A stretch of DNA of 64,000 nucleotides from [Limnothrix rosea] IAM M-220 (GCF_001904615.1 NZ_MRBY01000011.1:1-64000), one strand, 5' to 3'; counted from the stretch's first letter, positions 1 to 10,009 are shown. Program-made: numbers and translations. Notes: generated from the letters alone by a model not told the origin.

Positions 1-73
1 TAGGGAGTTTATTTGTTTTTCTCCTCTCCTTCGCTATATTTATATCAGTCTTTTTTGTGACCGTAAAATTATT
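1..73. other. 5' flank of the first gene
   Basis: AT-rich sequence upstream of the GGDEF-EAL gene. No feature is called; a promoter is likely but not resolvable. Confidence 0.3.
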
Positions 74-2224
74 ATGTCTGATTCTCTGTCTAAGGATTTA
101 AGGGTTGCTGAATTGGAGTGTCGAATTGAGCATTTGCAGAGGGAGCAAGAAAATTTTAGACAGATTACAGATAGCATCAAAGAAGTATTTTTTTTGATAG
201 ATTCTGATACGGATAAAATCTTTTATGTTAGTCCGGCGTATGAAAAAGTTTGGGGAAGGAGCTGTGAAAGTTTATATTTGGAACCTCAATCGTGGTTGCT
301 AGCTATACATCCTGATGATTGTTCCCGTGCGATGGGAACTTTAGAGACGCAGTTTAGAACTGGTGAAGAGTTTCAAGAAGAGTACAGGATTATTCGCCCT
401 GATCAATCAATTTGTTGGGTTCGAGTGCAGGCTTTTCCTGTTAGAGATAATAACGATAAGGTATATCGTTTTGTTGGGATTGCAGAGGATATTACGCAAA
501 GAAAAAAAACAGAAAAAAGTTTGCATAAAAGTGAGGAGCACTTTAAGTTGATTTTTGAGCAAGCTCCGATTGGTATCGCTGTCACTAATCTTAAGGGAGA
601 ATTTGAACAAGTTAATCCGGCTTTTTGTGAGATTTTGGAATATAAGTCATCTGAAATATTATCTAGTAGAATTTTTGATGTATTTCATGCTAATGACACT
701 TCAGAAAGTGAGTTGCTTTTTGTGGAAAAGCTGTTTGAAAATAATGAATCGGAATTTCAAATTGAACTTCAATGTGAAACTAAAAATAATCGACAAATTG
801 ATGTCATTTTAAAAGCGGTTATTGTTTTTGATGAATTTGATGATCCGGTTAATTGTCAGTATCAACTTCTTGACATTACTGATCGAAAAAGTATGGAGAG
901 ACAGCTAATTCATGATGCTCTTCATGATCCGCTAACGCAGTTACCTAATCGTACTCTTTTTACTGATCGCTTGAAAGCGGCGATCGCCTGCAGTAAGAAA
1001 TCACGGGATTATCAGTATGCTGTGCTTTTTCTTGATGTTGATAGATTTAAAATAATTAATGATAGTTTGGGTCATTTACTGGGTGATAAGTTGTTAATTG
1101 AGATTGCCCAAAGGTTACAAGAAGAGATAGGTGGAAAAAATACAATTGCTCGTTTTGGGGGGGATGAATTTACGGTTTTATTGGATAATATTTCTGATTT
1201 TAGTGTCGCGATTCAGGTTGCTAATAAGATACAACATAGACTCCGCGATTATTTTGATATTGATGGTAATCGTATATTTGTCAGTGCCAGTATTGGAATT
1301 ACTTTATGTGATTATCAGAATGATAAGCCGGAAGATATTCTGCGGGATGCTGATGCCACTATGTATAAGGCGAAGGAGAAAGGACGAGCTTGTTATGAAG
1401 TTTTTGATAAGTCTTTGAGATTGGCTGCTTCAAATCGTCTTAAGTTGGAGACGGAACTGCGCTCTGGAATTTTTGAAAAACAATTTTGTCTGTTTTATCA
1501 ACCGATTGTTAATTTGAGTGCTTCTAAGATTGAAGGTTTTGAAGCTTTATTGCGATGGAATCACCCCACGAAAGGTTTAATTGGTCCACATCTTTTGATT
1601 CCGGTTGCGGAGGAGACTGGTTTGATTTTGAGTTTAGGTGAAATGATTTTTGAGTTGGCGTTTAAGCAGTTAGCAAAATGGCAATGGCAAGGAAAGGATT
1701 TGACTGGTTTTAAGCTTAGTATTAATTTATCTGGTAAACAGTTGATGGCACCAGATCTAATTCCTATTATTAATCGTTTGTTGTCACGAATTAATGTTGA
1801 TCCTCGGATGATTAAATTGGAAATTACTGAAAGTGTTCTTTTAGAAGAGGATTATGATGCGATTAGTGTTTTAAAGCATCTACGAAATTGTGGGTTTGGG
1901 ATTAGTTTGGATGATTTTGGTACTGGTTATTCTTCTTTAAGTTATTTGCAACGGTTACCTATTGATACGCTGAAGATTGATCGGTCTTTTATTCAAAAAA
2001 TTCAGAGGGATGAGGATAATAAAAATTTGGCCATTGTTCAGTCAATTATTACTTTGTCTCATGCGATTGGTTTGAGTGTGATTGCTGAGGGGGTAGAGAC
2101 TAAGGAGCAGTTGGTGAAGTTGCAATCGCTGGGTTGTGAGTCTATTCAGGGTTATTTGTTCTCGCCTCCTGTGGATGAGGTTGCTGCATCTGATTTTTTA
2201 GGGAAACGTATAATCGATCTGTAG
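74..2224 (+). CDS. PAS-PAS-GGDEF-EAL cyclic-di-GMP signalling protein
   Basis: Predicted soluble c-di-GMP turnover enzyme of 716 aa; no membrane segment or signal peptide is visible. Two PAS sensor domains (about residues 24-145 and 150-275) precede a GGDEF domain (about 278-440) with an intact RFGGDEF active-site motif and an EAL domain (about 455-705). The EAL domain has the EALLRW motif, LEITES, the DDFGTGYSS loop, KIDRSF and AEGVET, so all usual metal-binding and catalytic residues appear present. The RxxD product-inhibition site before GGDEF is absent (G and N at the two positions). Both activities look possible; which one dominates in the cell cannot be read from sequence. The ATG start fits a full PAS domain. 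A GAF-PAS gene follows after only 3 bases, suggesting co-transcription and a related sensing role. Confidence 0.93.
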   Translation: MSDSLSKDLRVAELECRIEHLQREQENFRQITDSIKEVFFLIDSDTDKIFYVSPAYEKVWGRSCESLYLEPQSWLLAIHPDDCSRAMGTLETQFRTGEEFQEEYRIIRPDQSICWVRVQAFPVRDNNDKVYRFVGIAEDITQRKKTEKSLHKSEEHFKLIFEQAPIGIAVTNLKGEFEQVNPAFCEILEYKSSEILSSRIFDVFHANDTSESELLFVEKLFENNESEFQIELQCETKNNRQIDVILKAVIVFDEFDDPVNCQYQLLDITDRKSMERQLIHDALHDPLTQLPNRTLFTDRLKAAIACSKKSRDYQYAVLFLDVDRFKIINDSLGHLLGDKLLIEIAQRLQEEIGGKNTIARFGGDEFTVLLDNISDFSVAIQVANKIQHRLRDYFDIDGNRIFVSASIGITLCDYQNDKPEDILRDADATMYKAKEKGRACYEVFDKSLRLAASNRLKLETELRSGIFEKQFCLFYQPIVNLSASKIEGFEALLRWNHPTKGLIGPHLLIPVAEETGLILSLGEMIFELAFKQLAKWQWQGKDLTGFKLSINLSGKQLMAPDLIPIINRLLSRINVDPRMIKLEITESVLLEEDYDAISVLKHLRNCGFGISLDDFGTGYSSLSYLQRLPIDTLKIDRSFIQKIQRDEDNKNLAIVQSIITLSHAIGLSVIAEGVETKEQLVKLQSLGCESIQGYLFSPPVDEVAASDFLGKRIIDL

Positions 2225-2227
2225 TTC

Positions 2228-3190
2228 TTGGGGCTACTCTGGCTAATGAATTTAGAGTCTAATATTTCTGGCGATTCTGCTTATTTTGAAAGGTTGCAGC
2301 GGTCTTGTGAATTACAGGATGGTCTAATGCTTACTTTTCTGTCGATGGTAACGAGGTCTTCGGGGAAGTTATTGTTGCGCTCGATGTTGCGTCAGACTTT
2401 AGAGGGGCTTGCGAAGTTGACGTTTGCTGAGGAGAGTAGTCTATTTTGGCTGGATGATCAGGGTTATGTGACGGAAAGTATTTTGGCGCGGGGTATTGCT
2501 ATTCGGGAGCAGAAGGAAACGGTTGTTGGTCAGGTTTTAGAAGGTGGGTTGGCTGGTTGGGTTTATCGTCAGAGAAAAACTGGGGTTATTGAGAATACGG
2601 AAACGGATGAGCGTTGGCTTGAGTTGCCTTATCAACCTTATGTGGCGAAATCGATTCTTTGTGTGCCGATTATTCGGGGGACTCATTTGTTGGCGATCGC
2701 CACATTAATGCATTCGGAGATTGGTTTTTTTGATCTGGAGAAGGTTCAGTTGGTAGAGCTTTGCGCCGTGAAGTTGGGGATGGTTTTAGATCTGCTGCGT
2801 GTGCAGATTTCGTCAGCGCCGAAGGCAGTGCTTGATTCCAAGGCAACAAAGCTTGATATGGGTAGTCAGGAAGAGTTTAAAGGAATTAGTCAGTTTATTT
2901 TGTCGGAGGGGGGTAAGTTAATTTCGGCTGATCCGCGTTTGGCTGAGTTGTTTAATTATGAGCCGGACGAATTGGTTCAACTGGATTCATTTTTTAGTTT
3001 AGTGGCGGATACTCACCAAGATATTTTTGCGAAAAAGGTGGCGCAGTGTTTGGAAGGGGTGCAGTCTCAATTACTGGTGACATTTCGTGGGGTGACGAAA
3101 GAGGAGCGATCGTTAAAAGTTGAGTTTTATGGTTATCAAACTAGGTTGTTTGGCAAGGTTGTGATGGTATCGCGTGTCAGGGTGTTGTAA
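2228..3190 (+). CDS. GAF-PAS sensor protein without output domain
   Basis: Protein of up to 320 aa with an N-terminal GAF domain (about residues 35-190, with the typical SILCVPII strand and a GGLAGWVYRQRKTGVI segment) and a C-terminal PAS-like domain (about 210-318). No kinase, GGDEF, EAL or DNA-binding domain is present. It begins 3 bases after the upstream c-di-GMP enzyme, so the two are probably co-transcribed, and it may supply a regulatory input to that enzyme (inference). The longest frame starts at a TTG; an ATG at 2246 (MNLESNIS) is the more likely start. Its last 14 bases overlap the 3' end of the convergent ubiA gene. Confidence 0.8.
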   Translation: MGLLWLMNLESNISGDSAYFERLQRSCELQDGLMLTFLSMVTRSSGKLLLRSMLRQTLEGLAKLTFAEESSLFWLDDQGYVTESILARGIAIREQKETVVGQVLEGGLAGWVYRQRKTGVIENTETDERWLELPYQPYVAKSILCVPIIRGTHLLAIATLMHSEIGFFDLEKVQLVELCAVKLGMVLDLLRVQISSAPKAVLDSKATKLDMGSQEEFKGISQFILSEGGKLISADPRLAELFNYEPDELVQLDSFFSLVADTHQDIFAKKVAQCLEGVQSQLLVTFRGVTKEERSLKVEFYGYQTRLFGKVVMVSRVRVL

Positions 3191-4067
3191 GTAGGGAACC
3201 GAGAATCATACCGGCTAATAAGATGAAGCCAATGGTGACATTTTGTTCGAACATTTGGCCGTATTTAAAGCGGGGTATATGGTTGCGTCGTAGTTGCCAG
3301 TATTGGTAAAACCAGAGGCCGACGGCGATCGCCCACGCAATTCCATAAATAGTCAGATTTAAATCTAAGTTGCGACCAAGAATGGCGAGACATATTGCTG
3401 TACCAGCAAAAAATAAACCCACTGCCTCAGGGGCAAATTTGCCAAAGAAAATGGCGCTGGAGTTGATGCCAATTTTGAGATCATCTTCTCGATCTGAGAG
3501 GGCGTAAATGGTGTCGAAGCCTAATGTCCAAAGTACTGTCGCGCCCCATAGTAACCACGTTGGCGTACTTAAATCTTTGGTAACCGCGCTCCAACTAATC
3601 AGTACTGCAAAACCCCAGGCGATCGCCAAAACCAATTGCGGCACAGGAAAAAAACGCTTAGCGAGGGGATAACAAACAATCACCGGAACAGCACCAACAC
3701 AAAGCCAAAAACTTAAAGGATTTGTCCAAGGATTAAAATAAAAAGCCAAACCCGCCGCCGTCAGCATCGAAACAAAAGCCGTGGCAATCCCCACTTTGAC
3801 CGTTAAAGCCTTAGCAGCAAGGGGGCGAACTTTCGTCCGTTCCACTTTGGGGTCAATATCACGATCCCACAAGTCATTAATCACGCAGCCCGCAGCACTG
3901 GTGGTGATGGCACCGAGAATAATCACGACAACAAGTAGGGGATCGGGTTGCGCATCGGCGGCTAAAAAAACAGCCCAGAGTGCCGGAATGATTAGAATAA
4001 GACGACCAGCAGGCTTATCCCACCGCAGCAGACGAATAATTTTTTGCCATGTCGGTTCTGTCGCCAT
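3177..4067 (-). CDS. ubiA: 4-hydroxybenzoate polyprenyltransferase (UbiA family)
   Basis: Integral membrane prenyltransferase of 296 aa, the usual size for UbiA. It carries both aspartate-rich motifs that bind Mg-prenyl diphosphate: NDLWDRDID near residues 64-72 and SDREDDLKIG in the second half, with about eight hydrophobic segments between and after them. In cyanobacteria this family member acts on 4-hydroxybenzoate in the plastoquinone pathway (established for the family; substrate here inferred). The ATG start gives a short N-terminus with the typical LLRWDKPAGRLIL entry into helix 1. It is transcribed divergently from the Ppx/GppA gene with 89 bases between the starts. Confidence 0.93.
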   Translation of the reverse strand: MATEPTWQKIIRLLRWDKPAGRLILIIPALWAVFLAADAQPDPLLVVVIILGAITTSAAGCVINDLWDRDIDPKVERTKVRPLAAKALTVKVGIATAFVSMLTAAGLAFYFNPWTNPLSFWLCVGAVPVIVCYPLAKRFFPVPQLVLAIAWGFAVLISWSAVTKDLSTPTWLLWGATVLWTLGFDTIYALSDREDDLKIGINSSAIFFGKFAPEAVGLFFAGTAICLAILGRNLDLNLTIYGIAWAIAVGLWFYQYWQLRRNHIPRFKYGQMFEQNVTIGFILLAGMILGSLLTTP

Positions 4068-4156
4068 AAAACTTAGCAGGAGAGATAGGTGAAAAGGGTC
4101 GAAAACATAGGTTAATCCCTAATAATAGAGATTAGCAACCTACTGTATGACAACCT

Positions 4157-5797
4157 ATGGCGACTTCCACTTATCAACTCCGGGCAAATTCGCAGCAGTT
4201 TAAGAAATTTGCGCAGGGTGAGGACTGTACCTTGGCGGCAATTGATATTGGGACAAACTCGATTCATATGGTTATCGTCAAAATTCAGCCGAGCTTGCCT
4301 GCTTTTGAGATTATTGCCCGGGAAAAAGACATTGTACGGCTCGGTCACCGCGATCGCCATACAGGCAGATTAACCGATGAAGCAATGGAGCGTTCTTTAA
4401 AAGCCCTACGCCGTTGCCAAGCCCTGGCCAATAGTTTTCAGGTGGATTCATTAGTTGCTGTGGCTACCAGTGCCATGCGTGAAGCACCCAATGGTCGAGA
4501 CTTTCTCCAGCGCATCAAAACAGAATTGAATTTAGATGTTGATTTAATTTCTGGTCAAGAAGAAGCTCGACGGATTTACCTTGGTGTCCTCTCCGCTGTT
4601 GATTTTAACCAGCAGCCCCATCTGCTTATTGACATCGGTGGTGGCTCTACGGAAATTAGTTTGGTGGAAACCCACGAAGCACGTTTTCTGAGTAGTACGA
4701 AAGTGGGGGCTGTCCGTTTAACCCAAGATTTTGTCTCTTCGGATCCCATTACAGACCGAGAATTTATTACTTTACAGGCCTATATTCGTGGCAGATTAGA
4801 GCGCCCCATTGAAGAATTACGGGAATATATTAAGCCGGGTGAAGCCGTCAAAATGATTGGTACTTCGGGCACAATTGAGACCCTAGCGGAAATGCTCGCA
4901 ATGGCAGAACTTGGGTCAACGCCAAATCCATTGCATGGCTATTCCTTTACCTTGAAAAATTTGGATCGCCTCATTAAACAAATGCGGAAACTGGATTATG
5001 AGGAGCGGTCAGATTTGCCGGGCATGTCCGAAAAGCGTGCGGAAATTATTTTAGCTGGTGCGATTATCCTACGGGAGGCGATGGATTTGCTCGGTGTTTC
5101 AGAGATTATGCTTTGTGAGCGGGCGCTACGGGAAGGGGTTATCGTTGACTGGATGTTGTCCCATGGCTTTATTGAAAGTCGGTTGTCCTACCAAAGTTCG
5201 ATTCGGGAACGGAGCATCATGGCGATCGCCAAAAAGTACCGTGTCAATATGGATTGTTGCCAGCGAACCGCAAAATTTTCGTTACAGATTTTTGATCAAC
5301 TGCAAGGCGTTTTACACAATTGGGATACTGAAGCCCGGGAAATGCTGTGGGCTGCGGCTATCTTGCATAATTGTGGTCTGTACATCAGTCACTCCGCCCA
5401 CCACAAACATTCTTACTATCTAATTCGACATGCTGAATTGCTGGGCTTTAACGAGACCCAAGTGGAAATTGTCGCCAATCTTGCCCGCTATCACCGTAAA
5501 AGTAAGCCTAAAAAGAAACATACAAATTATCAAAATCTTATTCACAAACGTCAACGGCAAATGGTGAGTGAGCTGAGTGCGATTATGCGTCTCGCGGTGG
5601 CATTAGATCGTCGGCAAATTGGGGCGATCGCCCATGTAGATTCCGTTTATGAGCCTGACCAAAAACATGTAACGTTAAAGTTAATCCCCACCCATAGTGA
5701 TGACTCCTGTGAGCTGGAATTGTGGAGTTTACAGTACAAAAAAGCAATTTTTGAAGAAGAATTTGATGTGACCGTTAGTGCCACATTATTAATTTAA
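4157..5797 (+). CDS. ppx: exopolyphosphatase / guanosine pentaphosphate phosphatase (Ppx/GppA)
   Basis: Cytoplasmic phosphatase of 546 aa from the ASKHA superfamily. The N-terminal actin-like fold shows the phosphate-1 loop AAIDIGTNSIHMVIV (about residues 30-44) and the second phosphate loop LLIDIGGGSTEISLV (about 155-170). The C-terminal third is an HD-type all-helical domain (AAILHNCG followed by SHSAHHKHS). This combination is the Ppx/GppA long form, which degrades polyphosphate and may hydrolyse pppGpp. Which substrate predominates cannot be decided from sequence. The ATG at 4157 is the first in frame. The gene is probably monocistronic, with thrC starting 140 bases downstream. Confidence 0.93.
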   Translation: MATSTYQLRANSQQFKKFAQGEDCTLAAIDIGTNSIHMVIVKIQPSLPAFEIIAREKDIVRLGHRDRHTGRLTDEAMERSLKALRRCQALANSFQVDSLVAVATSAMREAPNGRDFLQRIKTELNLDVDLISGQEEARRIYLGVLSAVDFNQQPHLLIDIGGGSTEISLVETHEARFLSSTKVGAVRLTQDFVSSDPITDREFITLQAYIRGRLERPIEELREYIKPGEAVKMIGTSGTIETLAEMLAMAELGSTPNPLHGYSFTLKNLDRLIKQMRKLDYEERSDLPGMSEKRAEIILAGAIILREAMDLLGVSEIMLCERALREGVIVDWMLSHGFIESRLSYQSSIRERSIMAIAKKYRVNMDCCQRTAKFSLQIFDQLQGVLHNWDTEAREMLWAAAILHNCGLYISHSAHHKHSYYLIRHAELLGFNETQVEIVANLARYHRKSKPKKKHTNYQNLIHKRQRQMVSELSAIMRLAVALDRRQIGAIAHVDSVYEPDQKHVTLKLIPTHSDDSCELELWSLQYKKAIFEEEFDVTVSATLLI

Positions 5798-5939
5798 ACC
5801 CACCATTTTCTACGGACTTTGTCATTAACCAAAAATAAATAAATATCAGGCGATCGCCATTTCGCTGGCGGCAAAGAACCCCTTGCTGTTAACCTTTAGG
5901 GAGATTTCGTCTGATTGAATACACTTTAAGAATAAAATT

Positions 5940-7055
5940 GTGGTTCTTAGTACTCCAGCATTAAATTTGAGCAACCAAGTATTTCCGACACAGCCCGCCG
6001 CTCAATGGCCCGGTTTGATTGAAGCCTATCGTCAATATCTGCCCGTTACCGAGAGCACACCAGTTGTGACGCTACTCGAAGGCAATACCCCCCTCATTCC
6101 CATTCCAAGTATTGCGGCGGAGATTGGGCGCGATGTTCAAGTTTATGCAAAATATGATGGTCTAAATCCGACCGGTAGCTTTAAAGACCGTGGCATGACC
6201 ATGGCCATTACGAAAGCGAAGGAAGCTGGGGCGGAAGCGGTGATTTGCGCCAGTACGGGTAATACTTCCGCTGCTGCTGCTGCCTATGCTCGTCGTGCCG
6301 GATTGCGGGCTTTTGTCTTAATTCCCGATGGTTATGTTGCCCTAGGCAAATTAGCCCAAGCTCTTCTCTATGGCGCTGAGGTGATTGCCATTGAAGGGAA
6401 TTTCGATGATGCCCTGACCATTGTGCGTCAAATGTCTGAAAATTACCCTGTGACCCTCGTAAATTCGGTTAATCCCTTCCGTTTACAGGGACAAAAAACA
6501 GCAGCTTTTGAAGTTGTCGATAATCTCGGTGATGCTCCTGATTGGCTCTGTATTCCGGTTGGTAACGCGGGGAATATCACTGCCTACTGGATGGGTTTTT
6601 GTGAATATCATGAGCTGAATAAAACAACAAAACTACCGAAGATGATGGGTTTCCAAGCATCTGGCGCTGCACCCTTTATCCAAGGTTCGCCTGTGAAGAA
6701 TCCAGAAACCTTAGCGACAGCGATTCGTATTGGTAACCCGGTGAATTGGGATAAAGCTCAAGGGGTTCGGGCTGCCAGTCAAGGAGAATTTAACGCTGTA
6801 ACGGACGAAGATATTGTCGAAGCTTACCGCAAGCTGGGGTCTAACGAAGGGATTTTTTGTGAGCCTGCGAGTGCGGCTTCTGTGGCTGGTTTGCTGAAGG
6901 TAAAGGATCAAGTGCCTGCTGGGGCAAAGGTTGTTTGTGTTTTGACGGGTAATGGTTTAAAGGATCCTGATTCGGCGATCGCCCATAGCCTTAGTAAAGG
7001 CAAAACAGGTATTCCTGCTGAGCTAGAAGCCGTTGCAAAATCCATGGGATTTTAA
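5940..7055 (+). CDS. thrC: threonine synthase
   Basis: PLP-dependent enzyme of 371 aa that converts O-phosphohomoserine to threonine, the last step of threonine biosynthesis. The PLP lysine sits in [11 protein letters not shown] (near residue 82), the substrate phosphate region in [19 protein letters not shown], and the PLP phosphate cradle in IPVGNAGN. Length and motifs match the short bacterial and cyanobacterial class rather than the long plant or yeast forms. The start is a GTG; no better ATG lies upstream in frame. It is one of four aspartate-family genes scattered over the window (with asd, dapA and lysC). Confidence 0.95.
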   Translation: MVLSTPALNLSNQVFPTQPAAQWPGLIEAYRQYLPVTESTPVVTLLEGNTPLIPIPSIAAEIGRDVQVYAKYDGLNPTGSFKDRGMTMAITKAKEAGAEAVICASTGNTSAAAAAYARRAGLRAFVLIPDGYVALGKLAQALLYGAEVIAIEGNFDDALTIVRQMSENYPVTLVNSVNPFRLQGQKTAAFEVVDNLGDAPDWLCIPVGNAGNITAYWMGFCEYHELNKTTKLPKMMGFQASGAAPFIQGSPVKNPETLATAIRIGNPVNWDKAQGVRAASQGEFNAVTDEDIVEAYRKLGSNEGIFCEPASAASVAGLLKVKDQVPAGAKVVCVLTGNGLKDPDSAIAHSLSKGKTGIPAELEAVAKSMGF

Positions 7056-7158
7056 TTCTTTTGCCTGCGGAAAATATTGATAAATCTCTCTCTGAAAATT
7101 TAACGTTGGAGGGGGATTTTCGTTATTATTGTGCCAACCTCTCTTTTCTTTGTTGTCC

Positions 7159-7725
7159 ATGATGTACTGGTCTCGATTGTTGCGACGGTGTTCTGCTTTA
7201 TCTTTGCTGGCGATCGCCACAGCGTTGCCCATTAATCCTGTACGGGCAGACTCAATCTTTGACCCCTACAAACAGACAATTCGCGAACAGATTCCCATTG
7301 GCTTGTCGTTACGCTTACCTGAGCAGATCTTGTTAAGCGCAGCCGAAGAACAAAGCATCGAAAATTTTACTGTGCGAGTCTTTGTCAGCCAAAATCCGAG
7401 CCGCCTCACCTTAAGTTTGCATTCCTGCACAGAAAGTAATCAACCCTGTTTGCTCGGTAGCTTTGTCACAGAAAACGCTAACAACCAAGCAGCACAGGCA
7501 GAACTAAACCGCCATCAAAACCAAGGTGCACGGCTGACCCTCAAAGATGGTCTTTTCGGTTATGTTGTCGATAGCGATCGCCCCCAAGCTGCTGACTCCT
7601 TTGCCACAATGATGTGGTCCCAAGACAACATGATCCATACCCTCAGTTTTCCCCAGAGTGAACGGCAAAACATGATGTATATGGCTGTATCCATGGCTAG
7701 ATCCGACTCTATTTTCCGCCCATAA
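7159..7725 (+). CDS. secreted or periplasmic protein of unknown function
   Basis: Protein of 188 aa from the ATG at 7159. A TTG 30 bases upstream is also open, but the ATG yields a textbook signal peptide: RLLRR basic region, hydrophobic core LSLLAIATALP, and a VRA cleavage site before DSIFDP. The mature part has a predicted beta-rich segment (FTVRVFVSQNPSRLTLSLHSC) with two cysteines near CTESNQPC that could form a disulfide. I do not recognise a family. It is followed after 13 bases by a JAMM peptidase gene, so the two may be co-transcribed. Confidence 0.75.
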   Translation: MMYWSRLLRRCSALSLLAIATALPINPVRADSIFDPYKQTIREQIPIGLSLRLPEQILLSAAEEQSIENFTVRVFVSQNPSRLTLSLHSCTESNQPCLLGSFVTENANNQAAQAELNRHQNQGARLTLKDGLFGYVVDSDRPQAADSFATMMWSQDNMIHTLSFPQSERQNMMYMAVSMARSDSIFRP

Positions 7726-7738
7726 GCTAGAGCTTGTA

Positions 7739-8221
7739 ATGCTTCACTTGACTGCCCTACACCTAGAGCAACTTCACCAGCACGCTTTAAAGTGTTATCC
7801 CGAAGAATGTTGTGGCTTATTATTAGGCAAGAGTTTAGGCGACTCAGCACAGGTGACTGAGATTTGGTTAACCCCAAATAGTTGGACTCCTGATTTTCTG
7901 GCATCCCCTCCCATAGAAAATAACCCTGACCCAGAAAATGTCGTCAGTGAAGCTTCTCGTCTAAATCATTTTGCGATCGCCCCCATAGAACTACTGCGAG
8001 CCCAAAAGTATGCTCGTTCTAAAGCATCAGATATCGTGGGCATTTACCATTCCCACCCCAATCATCCCGCCGTTCCCTCAGAATATGACCGCCGTATTGC
8101 TTGGTCTCAATATTCCTATCTCATCATGGCTGTGGTTGGCGATCAAATCACGAAAACCCGGAGCTGGAAATTGTCCGGCGATCGCCAGTTTCTTGAAGAG
8201 TTAGTGACGATTACCCATTAA
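7739..8221 (+). CDS. Mov34/MPN/PAD-1 (JAMM) family metallopeptidase
   Basis: Protein of 160 aa with the complete zinc-binding JAMM signature: catalytic Glu in PEECCGLLLG (near residue 22) and HSHPNHPAVPSEYD (about 103-116), that is HxHP followed by S and D at the correct spacing. Bacterial members of this size cleave C-terminal tails from ubiquitin-like sulfur carriers (ThiS/MoaD type) or isopeptide/Cys adducts, and are often linked to sulfur or cofactor metabolism (family knowledge). No sulfur-carrier gene is next to it. The ATG lies 13 bases after the previous stop, which supports co-transcription with the secreted protein upstream. Confidence 0.9.
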   Translation: MLHLTALHLEQLHQHALKCYPEECCGLLLGKSLGDSAQVTEIWLTPNSWTPDFLASPPIENNPDPENVVSEASRLNHFAIAPIELLRAQKYARSKASDIVGIYHSHPNHPAVPSEYDRRIAWSQYSYLIMAVVGDQITKTRSWKLSGDRQFLEELVTITH

Positions 8222-8314
8222 TCACCTATTTTTAAAACCAAATTTCTACAATAGAAAAAGCAATTCTAGTAATTCTTTTTAGGTTTGTCCTTCAGGTTGA
8301 CGAGCATTTAGACT

Positions 8315-8878
8315 ATGAGACCATCTCGGCTATTACGGCTTTTTATTCCATTAATCATCTTTTTTGGAAGCCGCATTGCACTAAATCAAAGTGAGCCATC
8401 CCAAACGCCCCAACAGCCCACACCACCGCCAGTCGTTTCCGCTCCCCAGCCCCCATCTCCCGTTGCCCGGGCTCCAAAACCTTCGACAGAGCAAATTGAA
8501 ACAGAAATTCACGCACAAATTAATACCTACCGCCAAAGCCGTGGCTTAGAGCCCCTAACACTGGACTATCGTATTACCGAGGAGTCGCGAAAATTTAGTG
8601 CAAAAATGGCCTCTGGAGCCGCAGAATTTTCCCATGATGGATTTGATGAGCGGGCAGAAAATCTTGAAAAAAAAGCTTTAAAATACGCCACCGTGGGTGA
8701 AAATCTAGCACTGCTCCAAGGCTACGATGACCTCGCAACGACTGCCGTAGAAGGCTGGATTGACAGTCCCGGTCACCACGAAAATATTATTGGCGATTAC
8801 GATTTGACCGGTATCGGCGTGGTTAAAAACGAAGAGGGTGTTTACTATTTCACACAGCTTTTCCTGAAGCGCCAGTGA
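8315..8878 (+). CDS. CAP (SCP/PR-1-like) domain extracytoplasmic protein
   Basis: Protein of 187 aa. Residues 1-22 form a signal peptide or anchor (RLLRLFIPLIIFFGS), followed by a proline-rich linker (about 28-55) and a CAP domain (about 65-185). CAP hallmarks visible are INTYRQSRGLEPL, SHDGFDERAENL, GENLALLQG, and GWIDSPGHHENIIGDYDLTGIGV. The role of bacterial CAP proteins is largely unknown; they are secreted and may bind lipids or act at the envelope. It lies alone between the JAMM gene and a glycosyltransferase-like gene. Confidence 0.9.
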   Translation: MRPSRLLRLFIPLIIFFGSRIALNQSEPSQTPQQPTPPPVVSAPQPPSPVARAPKPSTEQIETEIHAQINTYRQSRGLEPLTLDYRITEESRKFSAKMASGAAEFSHDGFDERAENLEKKALKYATVGENLALLQGYDDLATTAVEGWIDSPGHHENIIGDYDLTGIGVVKNEEGVYYFTQLFLKRQ

Positions 8879-8933
8879 TTTTTGGGTAAATAAAACTACC
8901 TCTTTTCCCAAGTTTATATTTCCAAGTTTATAA

Positions 8934-9968
8934 ATGTTGACTCCCCATTGTTTGGCGGCAGATAAGCAAGTTGAGTTTACGATTGTTGCTTTATTTCAAC
9001 CCTGCCTAAAAAAGTCAGAAACTTGGTTGCAAAGTTTGTTGAGACAAGGTCATCGATGTAGAACCGAAGTGTTACTCGTCTTACCGCCCCTTGCTAATAG
9101 GGTGGACTATAAAAGATTGTGGCAACAGCTTTTGGAAGATTATCGAGAAGTGATTGTGCGATCGCCTTATTCTTTTGCTTACCAAAGAGCACCGGATCTG
9201 GATTATCCCATAGCCTTTAATCGAGCCTTGAATCAAGCTGTTTGTGTCGCTAATGGTGAATGGATTTATTTATCTCCCACCGATAATCAGCTAACAAAAT
9301 CGGCTTTTTTCGAATTTACAGCAGTGCTGAAAGACTGTCCCGATGTGGCCTTGATTTCTGGGCGTTTTAATCGCTTAAAAGAGAATCAACAAGTATTAGA
9401 AAAATCGCCAATTTTAGAGCCGGAAGGAGTTGTTGCGAATACGTTTAAATATCATTTCCTCTATCAAAATCCTTTAAATTTTGGCTCAACAATCTTTCGA
9501 AAATATTTGTGGCAAAAAAGTGGCGGCATTAAACCTGAGTTAGCGCAATCTGCTTTGTGGGAGCTATTTCGACGACTATCCCATGGCTATTTTCGTTGGT
9601 ACTATGTGCCACGTTGTATTTGTAATATTGACCTGAGTGAAGAGATTGGTCAGCTGTTTAACAATAAGGGGCAATTATCGCCTTCTTTTCTGCAAGTTAT
9701 CGTCATAAAACATGCTTGTTATTCTTATCAAGAAATTCTCCGGGCACAGGAGGCGATCGCCCGCCAACTTTTTCAATATATTAATGATTGTTTTCAAGAT
9801 GATCGCTATGCCCAAGGTTATCTAGTGATTGTTGAATTCTTGAAGTGTATTAATTTAGGTGATCGCCTCTGGCTAGAATATTTGCGTAAAATGGATCAAA
9901 CACAAATCACCTACAAACAGGAAATATTTAATATTATTCAGCTCGTCAAACAACGATGTTTAGTCTAA
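8934..9968 (+). CDS. glycosyltransferase family 2-like protein
   Basis: Protein of 344 aa from an ATG start. The first half resembles a GT-A fold: an initial EFTIVALFQPCLKKSETWLQSLL strand-helix, then RALNQAVCVANGEWIYLSPTDNQLT, which matches the GT2 segment where the metal-binding DxD normally lies. Here that position reads SPTDN, so only one Asp is clear and catalysis is uncertain. The second half is helical with no recognised motif. The substrate cannot be inferred, and the neighbours give no polysaccharide context. Confidence 0.65.
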   Translation: MLTPHCLAADKQVEFTIVALFQPCLKKSETWLQSLLRQGHRCRTEVLLVLPPLANRVDYKRLWQQLLEDYREVIVRSPYSFAYQRAPDLDYPIAFNRALNQAVCVANGEWIYLSPTDNQLTKSAFFEFTAVLKDCPDVALISGRFNRLKENQQVLEKSPILEPEGVVANTFKYHFLYQNPLNFGSTIFRKYLWQKSGGIKPELAQSALWELFRRLSHGYFRWYYVPRCICNIDLSEEIGQLFNNKGQLSPSFLQVIVIKHACYSYQEILRAQEAIARQLFQYINDCFQDDRYAQGYLVIVEFLKCINLGDRLWLEYLRKMDQTQITYKQEIFNIIQLVKQRCLV

Positions 9969-10009
9969 AAATAAACTATTACTAAAAATAGAAAAAAATA
10001 AAATCCTAC

